NCBI GenBank assembly: GCA_028687415.1 | Contig: JAQUAC010000192.1 | Span: 1-5,091, forward strand | Reading direction: 5' to 3' | Source of the DNA: Acidocella sp. | GTDB lineage: Bacteria; Pseudomonadota; Alphaproteobacteria; Acetobacterales; Acetobacteraceae | DNA length: 5,091 nt | In this document: positions 1 through 4,083 of the stretch, piece by piece | Numbering within the stretch: the first letter of the stretch is position 1 | Layout of the letters: each line of letters starts with the position of its first letter | The notes under the pieces: model-generated | The model's database searches: none | What the model was told of the DNA's origin: nothing | Seen by the model: only the letters and a program-made list of their open reading frames with translations | Program-made: the position numbers and the translations under genes

Positions 1-114
1 CTTGTGGAGATCGCGATCGGCACCGTGATGCGCTTGGTGGATTTTAGCCACGGCCTTATCGACAGCACCTCGGCGGGGCTGCTTACGCGCCTCGGCGCGC
101 CGGGCAGGAACTGA
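1..114 (+). CDS. C-terminal end of an unrecognised protein (5' truncated)
   Basis: Frame 1 is open from the first base and ends at TGA (112-114), giving 37 residues that finish with LTRLGAPGRN. Most third codon positions are G or C, as in the confident genes of this window, so it is probably a real coding tail and not a chance frame. It has no motif I recognise and no clear membrane segment. The gene starts outside the window and converges on ccrM, with only 30 bases between the two stop codons. I cannot assign a function. In other alphaproteobacteria ccrM often sits near rnhB or mutY, but this tail does not visibly match either. Confidence 0.6.
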   Translation, partial: LVEIAIGTVMRLVDFSHGLIDSTSAGLLTRLGAPGRN

Positions 115-127
115 CGCAAGGCCTTGG

Positions 128-146
128 AGGCTGGTGCTTCCAGCCT
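128..146. terminator. Hairpin between convergent genes, possible weak terminator
   Basis: The perfect 7-base arms AGGCTGG (128-134) and CCAGCCT (140-146) flank the 5-base loop TGCTT. The hairpin lies between the converging stop codons and includes part of the ccrM stop (TAG read from 147 to 145). A perfect 10-base palindrome, CAAGGCCTTG (117-126), sits just to its left. Neither strand shows a T-run after the stem, so this is not a canonical intrinsic terminator. It could be a transcript-end stabiliser or a Rho-independent site of low strength. Confidence 0.3.
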
Positions 147-1245
147 ATGGGTTATTGTCGGTCTTCTCGTGCGACTCCTTGCGCAGCGCATCCAGCGGCA
201 CGAGCGCGCCATCGCGCTCGAAATGCCAGAACGTCCAGCCATTGCAGCTGGGCGCGTTCTGCACCGCGGCCCCCACCTGGTGAATGGAGCCGCGATGTGC
301 GCCGGATACCAGCGAGCCCTCGGCTGTGACCTCGGCGGCGACGCGGCGCTGCTTGTCCATCACCTGCGTGCCGGGCTTGAGTATCCCGCGCTCGACAAAG
401 CTACCGAAGGCGATGCGCGGCGCCTCGCGCCCGGAGGGCGGGGCGACCACGGCGGTCTTGGGTGCCCGCTGCTCGGCCTTCAGCCGCCCCCAGGCGGCCT
501 CCACATAGGCCGGGTGGCGCTCTATGCCGATGAAATGCCGGTGCAGCCGTTTGGCCACGGCAGCGGTGGTGCCGGTGCCCAGAAACGGGTCCACGATGAC
601 ATCCCCAGGGCTGGTCGAGGCCATGATCACCCGATGCAGCAGCGCCTCGGGCTTCTGCGTGGGGTGCAGCTTCAGCCCGTGCGTGTTGCGCAGGCGCTCG
701 CCGCCGGTGCACAGCGGCAAAGTCCAGTCCGAGCGCATCTGTAAATCGTCGTTCAGCGCCTTCATGGACTGGTAGTTGAATTTGTACCGGCTCTGCTGGC
801 TCTTCGCCGCCCAGATCATCGTCTCATGCGCGTTGGTAAAGCGCCGCCCCCGGAAATTGGGCATTGGGTTGGTCTTGCGCCAGATCACATCGTTCAGGAT
901 CCAGAAACCCAGATCCTGCATCATCGCCCCGATGCGGAAGATATTATGGTAGGAGCCGATTACCCAGATGGTGCCATCTTTCAGCAGCACCCGGTGGCAT
1001 TCGGTCAGCCAGTCGCGGGTAAAGGCGTCATAAGCGGCGAAATCGTTGAACTTGTCCCAATCATCGTCCACCCCGTCCACCAGGCTGTCATCCGGGCGGC
1101 GCAGCTCGCCGCGCAGCTGTAAATTATACGGCGGGTCAGCGAAGACGCAGTTCACGGAGGCGTCGGGCAGCATGCGCAGCATTGTCCCGGCATCGCCGAG
1201 CAATATCTGGTCCAGCGGCAGTTCGCGCAGCATTTCCACGGGCAA
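145..1245 (-). CDS. ccrM: CcrM, cell-cycle-regulated GANTC adenine-N6 DNA methyltransferase
   Basis: The product transfers a methyl group from S-adenosylmethionine to N6 of adenine in GANTC. In alphaproteobacteria this methylation is renewed late in the cell cycle and feeds into GcrA/CtrA-controlled transcription. The 366 residues match the known CcrM layout (Caulobacter CcrM is about 358). The catalytic DPPY is at residues 37-40, followed by NLQL. The conserved blocks WVIGSYHNIFR (94-104) and QMRSDWTLPLCTG (169-181) and the motif HPTQKP (194-199) follow. The SAM-binding FLGTGT is at 221-226, so DPPY precedes FxGxG as in beta-class enzymes. The C-terminal 277-355 region contains CNGWTFWHF (334-342) and corresponds to the RAMA-type DNA-recognition domain of CcrM. 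The start chosen is TTG at 1245-1243, because GAGGA lies 6 bases upstream. GTG (1239) and ATG (1233) in the same frame are alternatives with poorer spacing. The gene diverges from the atp operon and has GANTC sites in its own leader. Confidence 0.96.
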   Translation of the reverse strand: MPVEMLRELPLDQILLGDAGTMLRMLPDASVNCVFADPPYNLQLRGELRRPDDSLVDGVDDDWDKFNDFAAYDAFTRDWLTECHRVLLKDGTIWVIGSYHNIFRIGAMMQDLGFWILNDVIWRKTNPMPNFRGRRFTNAHETMIWAAKSQQSRYKFNYQSMKALNDDLQMRSDWTLPLCTGGERLRNTHGLKLHPTQKPEALLHRVIMASTSPGDVIVDPFLGTGTTAAVAKRLHRHFIGIERHPAYVEAAWGRLKAEQRAPKTAVVAPPSGREAPRIAFGSFVERGILKPGTQVMDKQRRVAAEVTAEGSLVSGAHRGSIHQVGAAVQNAPSCNGWTFWHFERDGALVPLDALRKESHEKTDNNP

Positions 1246-1248
1246 GGC

Positions 1249-1274
1249 GAATCCTCAAGAATATAAGTCGAGTC
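1249..1274. promoter_or_regulatory. Two GANTC (CcrM) methylation sites in the ccrM leader
   Basis: GAATC at 1249-1253 and GAGTC at 1270-1274 are both targets of the adjacent methyltransferase. I read eleven GANTC sites in the window, at 173, 1249, 1270, 1520, 2082, 3212, 3579, 4507, 4639, 4840 and 4977. These two are the only ones outside coding sequence and the closest pair. The first overlaps the end of the ccrM Shine-Dalgarno. The second lies near the predicted transcription start. Caulobacter ccrM is known to carry two GANTC sites in its promoter/leader, so a similar methylation feedback is plausible here. Confidence 0.7.
1252..1256 (-). promoter_or_regulatory. ccrM ribosome binding site that decides the TTG start
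   Basis: Read on the reverse strand, GAGGA is followed by six bases (TTCGCC) and then TTG at 1245-1243. This spacing is near the optimum. The same motif is 12 bases from GTG at 1239 and 18 bases from ATG at 1233, which makes the TTG the best-supported start. It adds four residues before the ATG start. Confidence 0.55.
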
Positions 1275-1275
1275 C

Positions 1276-1306
1276 TAAACTGGCTGTCACACCGTAACCG
1301 CGTCAA
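1276..1306 (-). promoter_or_regulatory. Candidate ccrM promoter
   Basis: On the reverse strand TTGACGC (1306-1300) matches the alphaproteobacterial -35 pattern TTGACGS. Fifteen bases later GCCAGTTT (1284-1277) partly resembles the class -10 pattern GCTANAWC. Transcription would begin near 1270, leaving a leader of about 25 bases that contains the Shine-Dalgarno and the GANTC sites. An alternative is GTGACA (1290-1285) with TATATT (1265-1260), but the 19-base spacer is long and the start would then cut off the Shine-Dalgarno. I found no convincing CtrA site (TTAA-N7-TTAA). Confidence 0.35.
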
Positions 1307-1318
1307 CATCGGATGTTG
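1304..1318. promoter_or_regulatory. Perfect dyad, candidate operator in the ccrM-atp intergenic region
   Basis: CAACATC (1304-1310) and GATGTTG (1312-1318) are perfect inverted 7-base arms around a single central G. The left arm overlaps the TTG of the candidate ccrM -35. The dyad centre (1311) lies about 40 bases upstream of the TATAAT of the atp operon, so one bound dimer could touch both promoters. I do not recognise it as the site of a known regulator. In RNA the one-base loop could not form, which favours a DNA-level site. Confidence 0.4.
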
Positions 1319-1325
1319 GATGATT

Positions 1326-1355
1326 TTGGGACAAAAACGCCGGGTGCAATATAAT
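1326..1355 (+). promoter_or_regulatory. Candidate atp operon promoter P1
   Basis: A perfect -10 hexamer TATAAT (1350-1355) is preceded by TTGGGA (1326-1331), a 4-of-6 match to TTGACA, with an 18-base spacer. The -10 is flanked by the inverted repeat CCGGG (1340-1344) and CCCGG (1358-1362), which might itself bind a regulator. The leader to atpI would be about 80 bases. Confidence 0.35.
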
Positions 1356-1368
1356 TCCCCGGATATTC

Positions 1369-1397
1369 TTGACACGCCAGGGGGGGATGAGTAGCAA
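1369..1397 (+). promoter_or_regulatory. Candidate atp operon promoter P2
   Basis: A perfect -35 hexamer TTGACA (1369-1374) stands 17 bases before TAGCAA (1392-1397), a 3-of-6 match to TATAAT. Alphaproteobacterial promoters often rely on a strong -35 with a weak -10, so this is a real alternative to the upstream TATAAT. Transcription would start near 1404, giving a leader of roughly 38 bases. The two could also act in tandem. Confidence 0.35.
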
Positions 1398-1435
1398 CCG
1401 GGCCAACTTCTCGGTGGTGCCAAACCGCTGAAAAC

Positions 1436-1440
1436 AGGAG
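1436..1440 (+). promoter_or_regulatory. AGGAG just before atpI, unusually close to the start
   Basis: AGGAG ends one base before the atpI ATG (1442), whereas 5-9 bases is usual. The frame is open upstream to TGA at 1388-1390 but contains no ATG, GTG or TTG, and the next in-frame ATG is at residue 44 inside the family domain. The ATG at 1442 is therefore retained, but initiation may be inefficient. That would fit an accessory subunit needed in low amounts. Confidence 0.4.
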
Positions 1441-1441
1441 C

Positions 1442-1735
1442 ATGGACAAAGGTCGAGACAAAGCGGCGTTTGAGCGGCGGCTGAAGGCGGCGGAAGACGC
1501 TGCTGCGGCACCGCGGCCAGAGTCGGCGCAGAAGAGCGCCGGTTCGGCACAACGCGCGATCGAACTGGCCATGCGGCTGGGAGTTGAGATGGTGGCCGCG
1601 ATGGTCATCGCCGTGGTGGTCGGCTGGGGGCTGGATAAGCTTTTCCATACGTCGCCCTGGCTGATGATCATCATGGTCCCGGTTGGAATGGTAGCCGGCC
1701 TGCGCAATCTGTTACGCGCGGCGGGTAAAAAGTAA
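1442..1735 (+). CDS. atpI: AtpI, accessory membrane protein of the F0F1 ATP synthase operon (AtpZ/AtpI family)
   Basis: AtpI proteins are small inner-membrane factors encoded at the head of F0 operons. In other bacteria they have been linked to c-ring assembly or stability and to Mg2+/Ca2+ supply; they are not structural subunits. The 97-residue product has a charged, Ala-rich cytoplasmic N-terminus (1-38) and two hydrophobic hairpin helices. The first is about 47-62 and contains E49. It is followed by the family-typical GWGLDKLF (61-68, with D65) and SPWLMII (71-77). The second helix is about 74-87 and ends in GLRNL (86-90). The length is at the short end for alphaproteobacterial members. 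It is first in the operon, 50 bases before atpB, and a hairpin lies in that gap. The start is the only one available in frame despite the very close AGGAG. Confidence 0.85.
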   Translation: MDKGRDKAAFERRLKAAEDAAAAPRPESAQKSAGSAQRAIELAMRLGVEMVAAMVIAVVVGWGLDKLFHTSPWLMIIMVPVGMVAGLRNLLRAAGKK

Positions 1736-1738
1736 CTT

Positions 1739-1758
1739 AAGGGGGCGCTCGCCCTCTT
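1739..1758 (+). terminator. Hairpin in the atpI-atpB gap, possible attenuator or processing site
   Basis: AAGGGGGC (1739-1746) pairs with GCCCTCTT (1751-1758) across the 4-base loop GCTC, with one G-U pair, giving an 8-base-pair stem. TTTAAA follows, starting inside the stem end. The T-run is short, so complete termination is unlikely, and the essential atpB is downstream. Partial termination, RNase protection or processing separating atpI from the structural genes are all possible. Confidence 0.4.
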
Positions 1759-1785
1759 TAAACAGGCGGCTGACGGGAAACGAGC

Positions 1786-2538
1786 ATGGCAGGACCGACG
1801 ATCGACGCACTGGGACAATTCAGCCTTACCACGGGTCTGGGCCCGCTCGGCCGCGCGGGGCACTTCACCAACTCCAATGAGACGATGCTCGCCTCCGCCG
1901 TGATTATTGTCGGCCTGTTTGCGCTCGGCCTGCGCCGGCACGCGCTAGTGCCGGGGCGTCTGCAATCTCTTGTCGAGATACTGTACGAGTTTGTCCGCAA
2001 TATGTGCGTGGATACAATCGGCGAGGAGGGGCTCCGCTTCTTCCCCCTGGTGTTCACCATCTTCAGCTTCATCCTTCTGGGGAATCTGCTCGGGCTGTTC
2101 CCGTACTTTTTCGCCTTCACCAGTCATATCGCCGTCACGCTGGCGCTGTCGCTGTTCGTGTTTATCTTCTCCACCGGCGTGGGCTTCTACACGCACGGTT
2201 TCAGGTTCTTCAAATTCTTCGTCCCCGCGGGGGTGCCGGTCTGGCTGCTGCCCCTGCTGGTGCCGATCGAAATCATTTCCTACCTCTCCCGCCCCGTCTC
2301 CCTCTCGGTTCGTTTGTTCGCCAACATGACCGCCGGGCATGTGATGTGGGAGGTGTTCGCGGGCTTCATGCTGCTGCTGACAGCGAGCTTCGGTATTTAC
2401 GGGGCGTTTGCCTCCGTGGTGCCGCTGGGGCTGAACGTGGCGCTGGCCGCGCTGGAGCTGCTGGTGGCGGGGCTGCAAGCTTATGTGTTTGCCATCCTCA
2501 CCTGCCTGTATCTGCACGACGCCGTGCATATGCACTGA
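1786..2538 (+). CDS. atpB: ATP synthase F0 subunit a
   Basis: Subunit a forms the two proton half-channels beside the c ring in the inner membrane. The 250 residues carry the family core S-L-S-V-R-L-F-A-N-M (172-181). R176 is the essential channel arginine (E. coli R210) and N180 matches E. coli N214. H185 occupies the E. coli E219 position and E224 the H245 position, the natural His/Glu swap seen in many bacteria and mitochondria. Q231 matches Q252. Hydrophobic segments lie near 34-49, 86-108, 113-134, 150-167, 171-199 and 203-243, as expected for the five to six helices of subunit a. The C-terminus LHDAVHMH is typical of this branch. ATG at 1786 is supported by family length; the purine-rich ACGGGAAAC a few bases upstream is only a weak Shine-Dalgarno. 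It is followed by a 38-base AT-rich gap to atpE. Confidence 0.97.
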   Translation: MAGPTIDALGQFSLTTGLGPLGRAGHFTNSNETMLASAVIIVGLFALGLRRHALVPGRLQSLVEILYEFVRNMCVDTIGEEGLRFFPLVFTIFSFILLGNLLGLFPYFFAFTSHIAVTLALSLFVFIFSTGVGFYTHGFRFFKFFVPAGVPVWLLPLLVPIEIISYLSRPVSLSVRLFANMTAGHVMWEVFAGFMLLLTASFGIYGAFASVVPLGLNVALAALELLVAGLQAYVFAILTCLYLHDAVHMH

Positions 2539-2576
2539 TTTCGACCTTATAAAAGTTTCTCGGAAAGGAAAGTTAC
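2539..2576 (+). promoter_or_regulatory. AT-rich translation initiation region of atpE
   Basis: Only 13 of the 38 bases between atpB and atpE are G or C, in a window that is otherwise above 60%. The stretch includes TTATAAAAG and a good Shine-Dalgarno, AAAGGAAAG, whose AGGA (2566-2569) is 7 bases before the ATG. A low-structure, U/A-rich leader is the known reason E. coli atpE is translated more than its operon neighbours. The same role is inferred here because many c subunits are needed per complex. Confidence 0.55.
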
Positions 2577-2813
2577 ATGGATCCTCAGTCTGCCGCTCTT
2601 ATCGCCAAGGACGTTGGCGCGGGTCTCGCCACCATCGGTGTCGCTGGTGCCGGTGTCGGTATTGGTAACCTGTTCGGCGCGTTCGTGTCCTCCGTTGGCC
2701 GCAACCCGGCCGCGCGCGACACCATGTTCCGCGACGTGCTGCTCGGCTTCGCGCTGACGGAAGCAGTTGCCCTGTACGCGCTGGTTATCGCGCTGGTCAT
2801 CCTGTTCACCTAA
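2577..2813 (+). CDS. atpE: ATP synthase F0 subunit c (proteolipid ring subunit)
   Basis: The 78-residue hairpin protein is the normal size for c. Helix 1 contains the packing motif GAGVGIGN with glycines at 24, 26, 28 and 30. The polar loop is GRNPAARD (41-48), including the conserved R42-N43-P44 that contacts F1 subunits gamma and epsilon. Helix 2 carries E62 in F-A-L-T-E-A-V-A, the carboxylate that is protonated and released as the ring turns. The residues one would look at for sodium binding (Gln 33 residues before the Glu, Ser right after it) are I29 and A63, so the ring is predicted to use protons. Its stop codon shares its last base with the b' start (TAATG), which indicates translational coupling. 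Confidence 0.97.
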   Translation: MDPQSAALIAKDVGAGLATIGVAGAGVGIGNLFGAFVSSVGRNPAARDTMFRDVLLGFALTEAVALYALVIALVILFT

Positions 2814-3382
2814 TGCGCCGCATTAGCACCGCAATCCTGCTGGCGCTGGCACCTTCCGCCGCCCTGGCGGAAGGCACCATGCCGCAGATGGATTTCGCCA
2901 ACCCGCTCACCTCTTACCAGGTGCTGTGGATGGCGGTCATCCTGGTGGTGCTGTATCTGCTGCTCTCCCGCTGGGGCCTGCCGCAAGTCGGCAAGGTGCT
3001 GGAGAACCGGTCCGCCGTTATTGCCCGTGACCTTGCCGCCGCTCGCGCGGCCAAGCTGGAAGCGGACAAGGCGGTGGCACAGCTGAACGCGACCATTACT
3101 CAGGCGCGTGGCACGGCTCAGGCAGAGGTGGCGAAAGCCGTGGCAACGGCGAAGGCCGATGCCACCGCGACCGCCGCCGCCCTGGCAGCCAAGCTGGACG
3201 CCAAGCTCGCGGAATCGGAAGCGCAGATCGCCGCCACCAAGGCTGCGGCGCTCGCCGCCATCAAGCCCGTCGCGGCCGAGGCGGCCAGTTCCATCCTGTT
3301 GAAACTCACGGGCAGCCTGCCCGCTGAAGACAAGCTCGCCACCCGCGTTAATGACGCGCTGGCGGCACGCAAGGCGGCATAA
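2813..3382 (+). CDS. atpF2: ATP synthase F0 subunit b' (second b-type stator subunit)
   Basis: Photosynthetic bacteria, plastids and most alphaproteobacteria build the peripheral stalk from one b and one b' instead of two b. This 189-residue protein has the b' pattern: MPQMDFANPLTSYQVLWM (23-40), a membrane helix at about 36-52, then RWGLPQVGKVLENR (53-66). A long Ala/Lys/Glu-rich helix to the C-terminus should pair with b as a right-handed coiled coil and reach the delta subunit. The first 22 residues are unusual. They read like a signal peptide, with R2-R3, a hydrophobic stretch 7-18 and an A-L-A cleavage-like site at 17-19. The start overlaps the atpE stop and has no Shine-Dalgarno, so it depends on coupling. 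M23 would be a start of conventional b' length. The gene is also called atpG or atpX in other genomes. Confidence 0.93.
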   Translation: MRRISTAILLALAPSAALAEGTMPQMDFANPLTSYQVLWMAVILVVLYLLLSRWGLPQVGKVLENRSAVIARDLAAARAAKLEADKAVAQLNATITQARGTAQAEVAKAVATAKADATATAAALAAKLDAKLAESEAQIAATKAAALAAIKPVAAEAASSILLKLTGSLPAEDKLATRVNDALAARKAA

Positions 3383-3384
3383 CC

Positions 3385-3900
3385 ATGGAATACCAAGCTT
3401 TTGCCGGTGGTCCGTTCTACACCCATGGCTCGTTCTGGGTGTTCGTGGCTGTCGCCATCTTCGCCATTCTCGCGGGGCGCAAGGTCGTCTCGGCCATTAC
3501 CACCATGCTCGACGCTCGCGCAGCCAGCGTGAGCGCCGCGTTGGCGGAAGCTGCACAGCTGAAGCGTGAGGCGGAAGTGATTCTGGCCGACGCCAAGGCC
3601 CGTCAGGCCCAGGCCGTGGAGGATGCCAAGCTTATCCTGGCCTCCGCCAAGGCGGAAGCCGCGCGTCTGGCCTCCAACTTCGCGGCTGAAGCCGAAGCCT
3701 CGGCCAAGCGCCGTGAACGCATGGCGCTGGAACGTATCGCCGCGGCGGAAACTTCCGCCGTGAACGAAGTCCGCGCCGTCGCTATCGACGTCGCTACCGC
3801 AGCCTCCGCCGCCATTCTCGGCGAAAGCTTCGGTGCTCAAGCGGACGCTTCCATTGTCGACCATGCCATCGCCGCCGTGCCTGCCGCTCTGCGCGCGTAA
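3385..3900 (+). CDS. atpF: ATP synthase F0 subunit b
   Basis: Subunit b anchors the peripheral stalk in the membrane and holds F1 still against rotation. The 171 residues fit the family. A short N-terminus (1-15) precedes one membrane helix at about 16-30 (S-F-W-V-F-V-A-V-A-I-F). The family-typical G-R-K-V and L-D-A-R-A (42-46) follow, then an uninterrupted charged, Ala-rich helix to about 150 that should dimerise with b'. The start lies two bases after the b' stop, with AAGG (3371-3374) inside the end of the b' gene as a modest Shine-Dalgarno. It is the last gene of the F0 cluster and is followed at once by a strong terminator. No F1 gene follows, in line with the split F0 and F1 operons of alphaproteobacteria. 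Confidence 0.95.
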   Translation: MEYQAFAGGPFYTHGSFWVFVAVAIFAILAGRKVVSAITTMLDARAASVSAALAEAAQLKREAEVILADAKARQAQAVEDAKLILASAKAEAARLASNFAAEAEASAKRRERMALERIAAAETSAVNEVRAVAIDVATAASAAILGESFGAQADASIVDHAIAAVPAALRA

Positions 3901-3919
3901 GCACTGGTTCCGGTCTACG

Positions 3920-3957
3920 AAAACCCAAGGGAAGATATCTTCCCTTGGGTTTTTCTT
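3920..3957 (+). terminator. Intrinsic terminator of the atp F0 operon
   Basis: Positions 3920-3953 are a perfect 34-base palindrome centred on GATATC (3934-3939), with arms beginning AAAACCCAAGG. As RNA it forms a stem of about 15 pairs with a 4-base AUAU loop. A T-run follows (3950-3954, then C and TTT). It starts 20 bases after the atpF stop. Because the palindrome begins with AAAA, it would also act on transcripts arriving from the right. Confidence 0.95.
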
Positions 3958-3994
3958 TGCCTAAAAAACCCTCATTTTCCTGTCGCGGCCTCCG

Positions 3995-4023
3995 TTGCAT
4001 GGCGCCATAAATCCAGTCATGAT
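3995..4023 (+). promoter_or_regulatory. Possible promoter of the amino-acid transporter operon
   Basis: The gap between the terminator and the binding-protein gene must hold a promoter, since the terminator isolates it. The best pair I see is TTGCAT (3995-4000) with CATGAT (4018-4023), a 17-base spacer but poor hexamers (3 of 6 and 4 of 6). A perfect 10-base palindrome ATGGCGCCAT (3999-4008) sits within the spacer and could be an operator. The call is weak. Confidence 0.2.
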
Positions 4024-4083
4024 TAAAAATGTTACAGCCGTGCGACGAGCGCATCGGTGGCAGTTTCTGTAGGGGAGTTTCCG

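Noticed and set aside
124..744. Long forward-strand open frame of about 206 codons
   Set aside because: It runs antisense to ccrM, whose motifs are unmistakable, and has no recognisable protein pattern.
1291..1306. Possible CtrA site in the ccrM promoter
   Set aside because: The half-sites seen (TTGA and TTAC on the reverse strand) are 5 bases apart, not the 7 of TTAA-N7-TTAA, and both are imperfect.
1945..2535. Reverse-strand open frame antisense to atpB, rich in His and Gln
   Set aside because: Its composition reflects the complement of hydrophobic Leu/Val codons in subunit a; not a credible protein.
3108..3300. Ala/Lys-rich repetitive stretch in b' considered as a tandem repeat
   Set aside because: It is ordinary low-complexity coiled-coil coding sequence; no nucleotide unit repeats in register.
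3118..3864. Reverse-strand open frame of about 248 codons across the b' and b genes
   Set aside because: It is a by-product of Ala-rich, high-GC codons in atpF2 and atpF on the other strand; it has no start context or domain.
4057..4083. Earlier GTG start for the binding protein
   Set aside because: It would add nine residues before the signal peptide, and the strong AGGGGAG is correctly spaced for the ATG at 4084.
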